Source of the DNA: Euryarchaeota archaeon UBA561
Lineage (GTDB): Archaea; Thermoplasmatota; Poseidoniia; Poseidoniales; Poseidoniaceae
NCBI GenBank assembly: GCA_002502295.1
Contig: DANX01000039.1
Span: 531 to 23,979, forward strand
Reading direction: 5' to 3'
Length of the DNA stretch: 23,449 nucleotides
The notes under the pieces were generated by a model, which saw only the letters and a list, made by a program, of their open reading frames with translations, was not told the origin of the DNA and ran no database searches. Within the stretch, counting starts at the first letter, position 1, and each line of letters starts with the position of its first letter. Shown here in pieces: positions 10,201-17,900 of this stretch. The position numbers and the translations under genes are program-made.

Positions 10201-13200
10201 GAGTTGTCGTGTCGGCTTCCTGAGCGGAACACTGCCTCCGAGGTGTTCTCGAAGTTCACATGGGTAAACTGATGTCGGTCGTCGGTTCCACCGGCTGAAG
10301 TACAGTCATCGGTAAAGGCCATGCCCTTCCATTCGCCACCGTTCATTCCGGTGATGTTGATTGGGTGTGTAGCGTTACCGAGCGCTGTCATCTTGGTGCA
10401 CGATCCGTCAAAGGAAATTCCCTTGCCTGGAGCGACGAAAATCTCGACACCGGGCTTGATGGTCAAATCGGACGAAACCACGAGGTAGTCGTTTGTCGGG
10501 TTGATGCGGATTGGGCTGTCGGTCAGGTCCCACACTGGGTCGGACGTGATGTCAGCCGTCACATCGGTGCCTTTGCCTTCGTAAGGCATGACACGGTAGT
10601 AGACTGAACAATCCTGGTTGCTGTTCACGTAGCAGTAGTACTGGTTGTACCCTGTCCAGAACGGAGCGATGGTACCTGGGCGAGCCAAGCTGCTTCCGCT
10701 GTAAGGAAGAGCAGGTTGGTGGTAGGTCCAAAGGTTGCGCTCAACGTTCGTGTTGCCGTTGCTGATGAAGTACATCGAGCCTTGTCGGCTGAGTTGGACA
10801 CGATCGTTGGAGTCGTCCCCGTCGTAAGTCGTACCGAAGTAATCGAACTCAAATCCTGCTGGGATGTCAATGTTCGCGTTGCAGCGAGCCTTGTACGTGT
10901 TCCAGTAGTAGGACGAGATGCAGTAGTAGAGGTATGGTCGTCCGTTTGAGGTGCCCGTCAATGCCGTATCGGCGTTGGTGACCTCAACCAATCCCTTGTC
11001 AAAGGATTCCCATGCGTGGGCCGTCGAACTTGTCGAGATTCGGAAGTTCGAGGTGGTTGGGATGTGACCTGGATTGGTGTTGAAGCTCGTCGACGAGGAG
11101 TGAGCAATGCTCGTTCCCTTTTGTCGAGTCTGGTCCATGTAGCCAATCGACCAAGAGTTGTAGGTGGTTCGGCAACCGCTGTCGTACTTGTATTCAATCT
11201 CGTTTGTCACGTCGTAGAACAAAGCCTGAACGGTACAAAGTTGACCATAGGTGTAGTAAGACATGTCGCGCCATTCAACCACGAACACCTTGCTTGGGTC
11301 GCCTCGGTCAAAGGAGTAGGTCGACGAAGTGTTGACGTTGATGCCTTGTGAAACGGTGGAAACGTCACGGGATGTGAAGTAGTATTCCACGGTGTCATTG
11401 ACTTCGAGGTCTTCGATGCCTGCACTCCACGTGCACGCAGCGAGAGCACACTGAGCTCGTGTCTTGCCTGACGGTTGGTCCATGGCAGTTGGAATCCAGC
11501 TGCCGGCCGTTCCGCCGTCTGGCGTCACTCGGTGGTAGAGGGTTGGACCAACACCAGCTGAGTTGCTCACGTTGAGACCTGCGGCTGGATCGCCACCGTC
11601 AAGGATGGTGACCGATACAACTCGGCTCTTCGAGTGCGAGTCTTGCATGGCTGTGTGAATCATTTCAGGCTTGAACGTGTCAGGTGTAGGTGCAACGTTT
11701 CCAACCTTGTAGGTGACGTCGCCTGTGCTGGCTTGTCGACCGTAGAATCCAGAACCAAGAGCGAAACCACTCCATCGGTAGGATGAGGTCGAACCGTAGA
11801 TCATGTAGTAAGCCGAGGTGCAGCGATCGGTGCTGATGGACCGGTAGAAGTAGTACCAGCCGTTGGTGGTGACACACAATCGGTTAGCGGTGGTCGTGGT
11901 CTGTGTTGCGTTGAACGAGAACGTTCCGAATGAACCGGTGATGTCGCCTGGGATGGCAAACTTGTAGGCGGAGGTGTAGCTGTAAGACAGGCTAGCAGTT
12001 GCTTGGCTACCACCCGACAACGGTGCGTCAATGCCGGTATCGGTGTCAACACCGACGGTGGCCCACTTGTTCAACTGAGAGTTGTACACGAATATCAGGT
12101 TCATTCCTGGGCCGTCTTTAGCAGCGATTTGCAGGTATCCATCACCGTTGTTGTTCCAAAGGTTCTGGTTGAACTTGTTTGTACCGCTGTTCATGCCGTA
12201 GTAGCCGTATGCTGGTGCAGTGTTTCCACGAGCGAGCCAGTTACCATAGAAGGTGCTGGTTCCAGTGTAGAAACAGGACGAAGAACCCGTCCCACAGCTC
12301 GAGGTGTCGAATTCAAAGAAGTATTCGTCAGAATGGCTGTAGTAAGTCATTTGTCGGTCCATGAAACCTTGTGGGGTGAAGTAGCTACCAGCGTGGACAT
12401 CGGTGGTCAGCACGGTCATCTTCTTGTGAGAAGTGGGTGCGTTGGCTGGGTCAACAATGTCAACTTGGTAGGGTGTGGGCGTCGTCTGTGTGCCGGTCAA
12501 GGCAGGCTCGTAGCCCACGTTGGCACCGTTGCTTCCCTGGTTCAGGTCTTGGAACTTCCAGTAGTATTGGAAGTCGTCTCCGTGGCTGAGAGCGGGTGTT
12601 CGTGCCTTAAATCTGCAGTCGGACGAGGTAGACGTGCATGAGCCGATTGAGACAAGCTCACCTGCATCGAATTGGTTGTTGGAGCCCAATCCGTAGGTGG
12701 TGCTGCTCCATGACGTTCCACCGTTGGTGGAGTAGTACAGGGAGGGGGCACCCGTTGAGGTGGTGTCGACACCGGACATATCGCTCAGCTTGATGAAGAG
12801 CGTTCGCTCACCTTCGATGTAGGAATCTAAACCGGTGTAAGGGACGAAATCCGAGGTTGGGGCGTCGGCGTCCGTGCCACCTGAATAGGTGATCAGAAGG
12901 TGTGAATTGCGGCTGCCGGTTGCAATCCCGTAGGTGCTGAAGTAAGCGCTGCCGCCGGTGTAGTACTCTCCAATTCCAACGTTTCCATTGTTGCTGAGAG
13001 CGTTGTTGATGATGGAGACACCACCGGTGGTTGCAGCACATGCCGTTGCGGAGTTGCAGAAGTTAACGGTTTTCCAACCGGTACCGCTGCTGCTCACAGT
13101 GGCAATGGAAGGCGAAAGCCCGATCGATGCCTTGAGGCTGCGAGATGCTGTGCCGCCGTAGTTTGTGATCATGTAGGAGTTACTGATGGATGAACCCGAA

Positions 13201-14480
13201 CAGGACCCGCTGCCCATGCTGTATGAGTATCGGGGTGCGAGACCGCAACTTTCCAAGACCTTGACTTGGAACGTGCGAGACTGTCCGTATGCGTAGTTCA
13301 TGTATTTCTTCCACTCGATTTTGTCGACGGTTGCTCCGGATGGGAGCGAGGAAGATGAGGTAAATGTGTACTTGTGCCATGGGATGTAGTAGTAGCTACC
13401 GTAGTATCGGTAGTGGCGTCGGTAGTTGTTTGTGTAGCAGTTAGCATAGTAGATGTAGCAGTAGCCACCGCTTGCGGAGTTGACTCGGAGGGCCGGGTCA
13501 ATCACGATTGGGTAAACTCTGTCTTCATCAAGGAGCCAATCCGATTCCACGACGGTGATGAGCAGAATCTCAGGACCGTAAACTTGGACAAAGAATGTTC
13601 CGAGGTACGGCTCGTCAGCACCGGCTTCCAAGATCACAGGAGCAGGAATTTCAACGAGCAATTCACCGGTTTCGAGGTTGCGGATCTGAAGGTCTTCTTG
13701 CGTCTTGAAGAGTTCTTCACCAAGCATTTCCTCTCCGGAGAAAAGAGCGTATCCAGCTGGCATTCGCATGCCTTCGCTGAGTCCGAAGTACTCGGCAGCC
13801 TCGGGGATCACGGGGACTTCTCGGAGAATGAGGTTTTGCTTGACCTGGTTCGTCTCGACGTGGTAGTCAAGGTCGATGCCTTCTGCAAGCGGATAGCGGA
13901 TAACGTTTCCACCAACTTCCACGCCATTCGGGCTTGGAGCGGTGATGAACGGCTCTGGAGCGCTTCCGGTGATGTCAAGGGTGACGAGCATTGGGTTGAT
14001 CCCGGAAATCACCGGGTCAACGAACTCGTTTGCCTGGACCGAGATACCGTTGGCGACTTCAGGAGCAAAGTACGTCATGAAGGTGTTTTCCGTGACTCCC
14101 CAGCCCTCTGGGTAGGCCTGAATGTTCAGGTCAATGTCTTCCCAAGTTCCATCGCCAGACATGTAGTGGACAGGTTCACTGGCCACCATCTGTGTGATGG
14201 TGCCGTCCTCATTGAGGAAGGCCTTGGTCTTGGCGTCCCGCATCCCTTGGAGTTCAAGGGACGGGTCGTATTCATAGTCTGCTTCAGCTAGCTTTTCGGG
14301 GAGCGGGAGGGCATCCTCTGCTCCAGTCGGATCTGCCTCAACAGATTCGACGGTTGCCGTCGTTTCATCATTGTCAACGTAGCCGCTCATTGGCATGAGC
14401 ACCATCAACATGCACAACAACAGTGCAACCCCAATACCGCCGAAGACGGTTTTGTTTTTCTTATTCGTGTTTCCCAACAT
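681..14480 (-). CDS. Giant multidomain surface protein (4599 residues) ending in a type IV pilin-like module
   Basis: One uninterrupted frame encodes 4599 residues. A Lys-rich start and hydrophobic run (residues 12-32) form a secretion signal. Residues about 40-333 resemble the region preceding DNRLRE domains (GDGTWEDID, ending YPIVIDPALRV at 323-333). A DNRLRE-like domain (about 334-535) with a Tyr-rich start follows. Ig-like stretches come next, then a FDYFGTTY...PGTIAPFW module (about 1210-1300). From about 1330 to 3480 runs right-handed parallel beta-helix sequence (LTIKPGVEIFV, NVISGNTFVDCGVGM, ITDNTLTDADGGIYL), interrupted by a Tyr/Gly/Pro-rich insert (about 2240-2390) and a Cys-containing insert (about 3105-3230). 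A CBM9-like domain starts at SVDGSDEDWNG (about 3490). Cadherin-like repeats contain VNNVNDAPVI and VAPVNDAPVI (about 3760-4010). A transmembrane helix (4380-4400) plus RR precedes the pilin module at 4413-4599. The start is set by GAGGTGA seven bases before the ATG. A surface adhesin or polymer-binding role is inference. Confidence 0.93.
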   Translation of the reverse strand: MLGNTNKKNKTVFGGIGVALLLCMLMVLMPMSGYVDNDETTATVESVEADPTGAEDALPLPEKLAEADYEYDPSLELQGMRDAKTKAFLNEDGTITQMVASEPVHYMSGDGTWEDIDLNIQAYPEGWGVTENTFMTYFAPEVANGISVQANEFVDPVISGINPMLVTLDITGSAPEPFITAPSPNGVEVGGNVIRYPLAEGIDLDYHVETNQVKQNLILREVPVIPEAAEYFGLSEGMRMPAGYALFSGEEMLGEELFKTQEDLQIRNLETGELLVEIPAPVILEAGADEPYLGTFFVQVYGPEILLITVVESDWLLDEDRVYPIVIDPALRVNSASGGYCYIYYANCYTNNYRRHYRYYGSYYYIPWHKYTFTSSSSLPSGATVDKIEWKKYMNYAYGQSRTFQVKVLESCGLAPRYSYSMGSGSCSGSSISNSYMITNYGGTASRSLKASIGLSPSIATVSSSGTGWKTVNFCNSATACAATTGGVSIINNALSNNGNVGIGEYYTGGSAYFSTYGIATGSRNSHLLITYSGGTDADAPTSDFVPYTGLDSYIEGERTLFIKLSDMSGVDTTSTGAPSLYYSTNGGTSWSSTTYGLGSNNQFDAGELVSIGSCTSTSSDCRFKARTPALSHGDDFQYYWKFQDLNQGSNGANVGYEPALTGTQTTPTPYQVDIVDPANAPTSHKKMTVLTTDVHAGSYFTPQGFMDRQMTYYSHSDEYFFEFDTSSCGTGSSSCFYTGTSTFYGNWLARGNTAPAYGYYGMNSGTNKFNQNLWNNNGDGYLQIAAKDGPGMNLIFVYNSQLNKWATVGVDTDTGIDAPLSGGSQATASLSYSYTSAYKFAIPGDITGSFGTFSFNATQTTTTANRLCVTTNGWYYFYRSISTDRCTSAYYMIYGSTSSYRWSGFALGSGFYGRQASTGDVTYKVGNVAPTPDTFKPEMIHTAMQDSHSKSRVVSVTILDGGDPAAGLNVSNSAGVGPTLYHRVTPDGGTAGSWIPTAMDQPSGKTRAQCALAACTWSAGIEDLEVNDTVEYYFTSRDVSTVSQGINVNTSSTYSFDRGDPSKVFVVEWRDMSYYTYGQLCTVQALFYDVTNEIEYKYDSGCRTTYNSWSIGYMDQTRQKGTSIAHSSSTSFNTNPGHIPTTSNFRISTSSTAHAWESFDKGLVEVTNADTALTGTSNGRPYLYYCISSYYWNTYKARCNANIDIPAGFEFDYFGTTYDGDDSNDRVQLSRQGSMYFISNGNTNVERNLWTYHQPALPYSGSSLARPGTIAPFWTGYNQYYCYVNSNQDCSVYYRVMPYEGKGTDVTADITSDPVWDLTDSPIRINPTNDYLVVSSDLTIKPGVEIFVAPGKGISFDGSCTKMTALGNATHPINITGMNGGEWKGMAFTDDCTSAGGTDDRHQFTHVNFENTSEAVFRSGSRHDNSGPSCGSSTADCNTGNYTMSDVTFTNVGAVFTHGSGQGTVVTMEDFEIDGSDESCFNFAENTIATLKEGSIKNCNKDGTSGGGAIVNVAGSTAGALHAENLTVENSYVNFIDVDLKDVTLSNITVTNPSAQTGVAVDLMAGSNAEAYLNNVDVDSYTSAGINAMGSIVMMDVDFGPADLSLIPGGLSQTGNGPSSSDAFFETITAGDITMQRIHPGTFSDITADDISMSGSSIVTEVVQMDNFDIGSFTIAGCGWNMVVNDATMESFKSTCSSSSAKNTISIADADMQHGSSAAHVFDGRNSRITVGETSITSTGVSSGTTEVAKARSGTDVVLIEVDLNGNECSDSNGDTGNCAYDVSSSSSNPSMIYFGGLANASVYRLSQSNRVYKADHMVTASLLDSSMNELFQVGSHITDANGNTDVWVVVEDSDGTAYEDHIVRAFGTAGQNETYPDNFPDATLASSWYPSNGYTVGTHLDLLLEPAPIVFNDPTLDCYKLINDPVYTNLSANFDGVDTFTFDDTSITVSADLMLDTCGFVLQGGSLRVQSTATSSPVITIKDTGFLTANNDGTSGSPAAIRALSSTYGLHLDIQDGGTLTLDNANMRDVAWDATTKSALYIGMGATLNMLDSATIFGASASSDDMSTVKIQGGSANIDSSSIINTGQTGTAIWVENSGATLTDIIVKNAAVGIQSYNGAPQVDGFTSTGNTVGIDAYGGMSLPTIYRSTSLSGMNAGWTTYKIDLSTYLGTGDYLQVGANSIFAGGNAHPGYNYATGKYYFITDRMNIMFEDDAGNEWNITDSGQEGYYPYGSNDPAVTAGTHTYNGGSGGAPSWHCNYYGIDSPGDNYGNFDGYFFYFYRYWLGQTSVGYPDYYEKPDEFGFGWEQTDISPTGNYQARYPYKYWGAYSPSFYFSGVYAPPEGSNGQPSTGPGQPGNAGSPPSYASSGYPNNYGVCQDYAYTYYMNSGEGARMTFPVVDISGAAANGGNISKVYLYMDVLHRGADNYQDRYDFVARSGNDPSDLGTYLRESGTPLFKDGTITGADTGVEIGGAFAAGHFENIDVVGATQAGLEIVGQTSASADQLSVSTGNYGVLVSNTASGQMDLENLDLENQVVAGVYYQTDVGGDLSGTITGSTGAAFKYGTRTAASVEFNNMNIENNAIGIESAGGADFILTDVVMSNTKDVVITGSSTMDFIEGDIDTSSVEVTGPGEFSRLRQLDVTLQANVSGTTEDVGDTTVILKDADGTVTGMATTDSNGLANDITFVTQTVDSGSCSSVCTENLNGYEVVASATIEYYWSGSNNNAADFRYVFETMSLTDTSGNTDTVYLEDEFTARICYTSTAYIKQERCASGLGSTSSRVYSNGLVEYGYLRSHSGSDLAGETVMMDAPFMYLANGKHNWNGSTWISTASYDFDGSNRMYPQYSGETTLYMHDADVTAVAVSSSGTPQGFVIGYNYYSMNVDMNNTTISGLATLYGSMGYGYRNGYELDFFSITNNTFVHFAGYTELNNAIQWNDECMRILGGDGNVISGNTFVDCGVGMILERSPYYYSHNTAEIGADNITISDNVFEDGGEIADVWLWTNNEAQGVTITDNEFNPSGGSAVRIFNGNTEDVLIQDNTVVGGDDAFYLTRVNDFTIDNNDIGGISDATSTGIYVFRGDGNITDNTLTDADGGIYLDSMEAPPAPTSSLCSIGSSDYRRTTSCTWNLGAGKSAAVNLQTDSWGYEIIIEITKPDGTKDTWPSYSFNSNAAYNPLKTYTDAGNYTLVVSDTWGDGGATISVVEASGNTGGYVGPVVNGNTIGLSSGRTAPNSVGITAKSCDSVTIQSGSNTINIADNAILLDDCDFSDVGSTLTGDSLASTIGIVGDDTNTDLTLNGTDVSGYATGVNKENGVLLMIGDAVIAGTEYGVYAEDTYVYALEAHVDGGATGTGLHVVDSPDAWVYPMDASGAVGMYVENTPFRWDGGVTDATTALSVVDAEGTVENLTWSDATTQVNAGNNAHVTSIGNTLNPSKIVVASSAVIDEANLMSLESTHLGVAPANEVALLLTSTDKERASYVSTSFQPDAISVDGSDEDWNGGNALNPSGFAMPGVMSGDGTDDFLVTYIEGDGIYFGMTNSDLSNSDVLIYLNTGSGGSDVGYNGLGGAHDLPFSANYVLWADSEGSYDLYSYGFLGWSPSTLSTANIDVDFSTSLAEFGVPWSRIGGMPSEIDIVAIVQDETTADINVVHPTQTLDSSATLQSLSKFMTVELTHGDLADGTLTSEVLVYQSYKGSTTATGQKNYDMMIKTVADCAYDWAVVEDISLATNVVFDDSYVAGTGDTTNVQSTVDIERACPVIDTDGTDTADGLVDFNKDEDSGSFTFSLTNLADDVQDEESTLTWTVDEGNLVAFDNILVDWSQDGQDVTITPLTDQFGYMVFSFEVTDSNGLSDSHNITYTVNNVNDAPVICNVERSDCMPIFSEDDGNYNILPEGFGTHTKFLGDVSNATRSYIRDMANEQAPTRQVYGWSASAVDFGTSDSCSAFGVDILNNELAITENTNNELGGKCTITLGLADDGAENQDATTFDVVFSVAPVNDAPVILDWNRTTETVMTADNGSIPALPWSISLMEDDENVANLTYDMSAIKDDIDHELDDLFWTVESTDQCVYTNYFTTTIVGDDLVFDLIEDATTNANDWEIDYLNNNGIHQIGPSGSDYCQIRLVLRDTATAPTTQGEYSTYVPNYDPSVMAIADYQQGVATKEIGVRVENVREQVPDYYFDEVDAFDFNGVSNIMPGTYVPVTVTVNGGGDEGPYRYDHMLAITYYSDGHDDVELTRYYAVPDYGASVKYTEDVYMTKDTSEVWVEMDVVTCLANPCDMSVTAADRFQADEPGSHYAIINNVQSDDPWSKPGQYGKNATKTSERRPLLEDSNWCNNIMTTSATADVCNHANQPASTFVATDTFLPTVVNTIGSSAVPSFAPSIVAVALTGLFVSALSFASRRADDEEEVESMAEDDAAVSPVIATILMVAITVVLSGVIYVWASSLAETDVKGVPRLVFEIEDVDALDADEGHWQIRVAQTQTPLATQAVEVDIIYTNATGVIQTHTANLGDSAGVYGFSPRNSESWVTFADSVTIEGSGEATTSVSTFNTGDIIFVRTHTPDGTPLEGATIILKYAPLVGDGARLAIWDSLDYDKRP

Positions 14481-14487
14481 TAGTCAT

Positions 14488-14494
14488 TCACCTC
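14488..14494 (-). promoter_or_regulatory. Ribosome binding site of the giant gene
   Basis: GAGGTGA on the minus strand ends seven bases before the ATG at 14480 and matches the anti-Shine-Dalgarno end of archaeal 16S rRNA. It supports this start over any downstream methionine. Confidence 0.8.
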
Positions 14495-14497
14495 ATA

Positions 14498-14579
14498 CGG
14501 ACTGTATGCAAAGCATCCCACAACTTACACCATTTATATTGATTGGGGTGCATAATCTTTGAAAAAATCCTACAGTCCG
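14498..14579. repeat. Nine-base perfect inverted repeat flanking the giant-gene promoter
   Basis: CGGACTGTA at 14498-14506 and TACAGTCCG at 14571-14579 are exact inverted copies, centred 73 bases apart with the TATA-like box between them. The promoter-proximal copy is itself a small palindrome (ATAC-N5-GTAT) and lies near the expected transcription start. This is the layout of a pair of regulator binding sites. No regulator is identified, and a nine-base match could arise by chance. Confidence 0.4.
14532..14540 (-). promoter_or_regulatory. Archaeal TATA-like box of the giant gene
   Basis: AATATAAAT on the minus strand is the most TATA-like element ahead of the giant gene. Archaeal TATA boxes are centred about 25 bases before the start site. 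This predicts transcription beginning near 14510 and a leader of about 30 bases containing the GAGGTGA site. Confidence 0.6.
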
Positions 14580-14841
14580 GAAATAAAACCCCGAGTTTTG
14601 GGAAGAAAGTGTCAATGCACCGGCGGTAAAAGGGCCTTAATTCGGTAAAAAAATATCACATTTGACGTTGCTCGATTCGCAAATCTCCGCTGCGTCAGAT
14701 GTTCTTTCAACATCGTTTGAGCATCGGCAGTGTTGCCCGGACGAACAGAACCATCGCTGCGCCTCAACCAACGGAAACCTTCGGAGCTATCGACGAACAA
14801 GTCCGTGCAGGGTTCTCTACGATCGTAAGTGGTCAATGAAC
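14580..14841. other. Intergenic stretch with no recognised gene
   Basis: This is the central part of the 447-base gap between the two surface-protein genes. It contains AT-rich runs near 14580-14660 and otherwise ordinary sequence. A GTG-started minus-strand frame (14612-14917) crosses it but runs through the upstream terminator hairpin, has no convincing ribosome binding site and resembles no family I know. I found no tRNA-like fold and no repeat array. It could hold an upstream regulatory region or a small RNA, with no direct evidence for either. Confidence 0.5.
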
Positions 14842-14877
14842 AAGAAAAGGCCAGAGGAGCCGCCTTGGCGGCTCCTC
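14842..14877 (-). terminator. Intrinsic-type terminator after the 1053-residue surface protein gene
   Basis: A perfect 11-base inverted repeat (GAGGAGCCGCC, AA, GGCGGCTCCTC on the minus strand, 14854-14877) is followed within five bases by TTTTCTT. It lies about 50 bases after the stop codon. The GC-rich stem plus T-run is what an intrinsic terminator looks like, and it separates this gene from the giant gene downstream. Confidence 0.75.
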
Positions 14878-14927
14878 CAGCGTTGTACACCTCTGAGAGG
14901 TGGGTGTGCTTCAGCACGCGTCAAGGA

Positions 14928-17900
14928 TCAGTAATCCCAATCCTTGCCTTCGCCGTCTCCACCGTCTCCGCGGGAGAGGATGAAGGCGCCAGCGATGAAC
15001 GCCACGATGACCACGCCACCGATGAGGCCCCAGGTCCATGTTGGAACGCTGGAGGATGCATCGTCGCCTGTGTCACCAATGGTGCCGTTTCCGTCGTTGT
15101 TGTTGCTGCTATCAGCCACTCGGTTATCGGTGATGCTGTTCATAGAACCAGCGGCCTCCATGTTTCCGAGGGCGTCCATGGGGACAGCGGTGAAGAAGTA
15201 TTCTTGACCGGTTCGGATGGAAGGCATCTCTATGGTCAGCGTTGTGGCGTCTGCTCCCATGACCATGTCCGGGCAGGTCGTAGGCATCTCACCGACGGTG
15301 AAGGCTTCGTTGGACCAGCAGACGTGCCACATAGCAACATCGCTGGAATCCCCGATGACTTCCCATTCGACAGTCCATTGGCCGTCTAGTGCACTGACAG
15401 CAAGCTTGTCTGCGGCCACGCCTCCGTCAACCTTCTTGTCTGCAACAACGGCATCATAACCAGCCGGTGTGGAGCAGCCTTGCTCGTTGCAAACGGCCAC
15501 CTCAACATGGTAGGTTTCACCGTGGGTGGTCTGGGTGCCGCTGTAAGTGTACGTTCGATCTTCGTCGGCAACGGTCGCATTGAATGCACCGGGGCAATCA
15601 GGAAGGGTGAGTTTTTGGCCAGGGCTGATACAAACACGAACGCTGTCGGAACCAAGTAGTGTACCGGTAATGTTCCATGAAATAGCGATAGCGCCACCCT
15701 TTGTGGCCTCTGCGCTAAATCCGCCGACTGAAGCGTCTGGAACTGTGGCTTGAGCGAGTTCACCGCCCATCAGAACCATCATTCCTCCAGGAATCACAGG
15801 GCTGTTGGAAGGCACGTCGTACGTGAACATCTCGGTGCTGGCATCAACGTTGGTGGCGGCATCCGAGAGGATAATCCACTTTCCTGAACCATCAATGTAC
15901 CACAGGGAGGTAGCTGCGAGTTCTTGCGCGACGATAACCGAGACGGACTGCTCAAGTACATCAGAGGCAGACTTGGTGAAGTTTGGTTTGTAGTCCAAGA
16001 CGGCTACTGCAGCGTAGGTCCCAGTGAAACCCTCAAGCGGCACGGCGGCGTAAGAAGAGGTATCCATGTCCTCAAAGGTTTCAATGCTGAACTCAGACTG
16101 CCCGTTGTAGTCAAGGCTGTACTGGATCTCAACACCAGCGGTGCTGGTGGCGGTTGCAACGATGCTGTTCCAAACAAAGAGGTCAATTTCTTGAGAGACC
16201 TCACCGTTGTGCGAATCGGTCACAACGACCGTGACCGGTGAGTTGCCAATGAAGTCGGGGAAGACCGGGGAGGTGCACACCGTTGCGCCCTCAGCCTGCG
16301 TTCCAGTGCATCCACCGATTTCTCCGCCAGGATAGGAGTAAGCAAAGCTCAGCCCATCGCCGGAGGGGTCGTCGACATCAAAGGCAGACACTGCAAACAC
16401 GAGTGGAGCCTCCTGACCGACGACAATGTCGCCTTCCGTCGTCAACTCAAAGGAGGTGATGACAGGGAGGTTGTTGATGACGTCGACAACCATGGCGGCG
16501 TCGTTGTTGCTGGTTCGCTGGTCCGTTCCTCCCGACCATGAAATTGGGTCGGTGTCGGTGCTGGACTTGTTGTTCATCGTCAACGCCATGGAGAACGTGT
16601 ACTCTCCAGGCTCGAGGGTGGTCTGCATGCAGACAGCACCAACAGGAGCTTGCCCGCCCAGAGGCGAGTAGACATATGGAACTTCAAGGCCAACCAGACA
16701 TTCGGTCAAGACACCGGTGGCCAAAGTGGTTCCGTCAAGGGACACCGAGTAGGAAACGTTCCACCCGTAGGCCTTGGTTGGATCGCTTCCTCGGTGTTCC
16801 ACATCAGCGTAAAGGAGGGAGCAGCCGACGTTTAGGTCGCCGTCTTCGCCCTCTTGCATGAACGTCGTGGCGACGCCCGTGCAGTCAGAGTTGTATCCCT
16901 GGTAGATGCCCATGCGAGAAATGCGTATGTCGTCGTAGGTGACCTTGCTGCCCGTCAACTCGTCGTAGTCTGTCTTGGGACGATCATCGTTGTTCTCAAG
17001 AACTTCGCAAGAGTTGGCCCAGGTCGTGACGTTTTCGTTGCCTTCTGTGGCTTCAGTGCTTTCGACACAATCCTCGTACTGGCCGAAGAGTGTGTAGTTT
17101 ACGACTTCTGCGGAGATTTCAAACTGAGCGTTGGCGTCTGCGCTAGGGATCAATTCGCCAGACATTTCCCAAGCGCTTTGGTAGCCCAAAACAGCTCTGT
17201 TGCCAAATTGAGTGGCGTTAGGGTCGGTTTCATTGGAGAAGATTTCAACGTTGCTTGTCGGCGTCCCTACCGTGATGAAATTAATGCCTTTCACGTCCGT
17301 ACCATCGCTCAAAGTGGCAATGTTTACTTGTCCTGATGTTTCCATACGAATGTTGACTTCTCGTGGGTTGAAGATCTCCGAACCGTCAGCCGTTACAGTC
17401 AACTTGAACGGGGCCTTCTCCATGCTGCTGGCGTCCAAACTTGAAGTTTCCATTTCGTCGCCGTTGTTGTCGAGCCATGTGAGTTCGACTTGAACATCGT
17501 ACCAGTCTTCAACGAGAACGTACACAAGTTCTGCGTTGTTTGAGGTGTCAGCGTCGATTGGGCTATCAACGGCGATTCCGACCATGTACTCACCCTGGAC
17601 AGGCGTCCAAACGATGTCAGCACCGCTGCGCTTTAGAGTGACTTTTCCACCACCGAGGAATGCACCAGCGCTGAGCGGGTCGGTTGTTGAGTCATAATCA
17701 CAAACGCTTGCGTCGTCGCACATGACGTCAAGGTTATCCCAGACGAGGTTGTTGCCTGAGGCGTCCTTGGCGATGTCGCCAACGGCCTTTGTAGAGTCCG
17801 TGAGGTAGATTGTTACCGTGTACGACAGTTCCGTGATGTCTGCGTCACCAACGTTCTTGATGAACGCAGAGAATGAAACCTCTTCACCCACTTGGAGTGT

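Noticed and set aside
13374..14291. A 305-residue plus-strand frame opposite the N-terminal region of the giant gene
   Set aside because: Similar long antisense frames occur all along the giant gene (for example 1821-2420 and 3234-4028). None has a promoter, ribosome site or recognisable motif.
14888..14902. A six-base inverted repeat (CACCTC/GAGGTG) just after the stop codon of the 1053-residue protein gene
   Set aside because: It is short, not followed by a T-run and adjacent to a far stronger hairpin with a T-tract. It may simply extend the 3' structure.
14612..14917. A GTG-started 101-codon minus-strand frame in the intergenic gap
   Set aside because: It starts ten bases after the upstream stop codon and then reads straight through the perfect terminator hairpin. 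It has no good ribosome binding site and no known motif, and a plus-strand frame of similar length overlaps it. A real small gene is not excluded.
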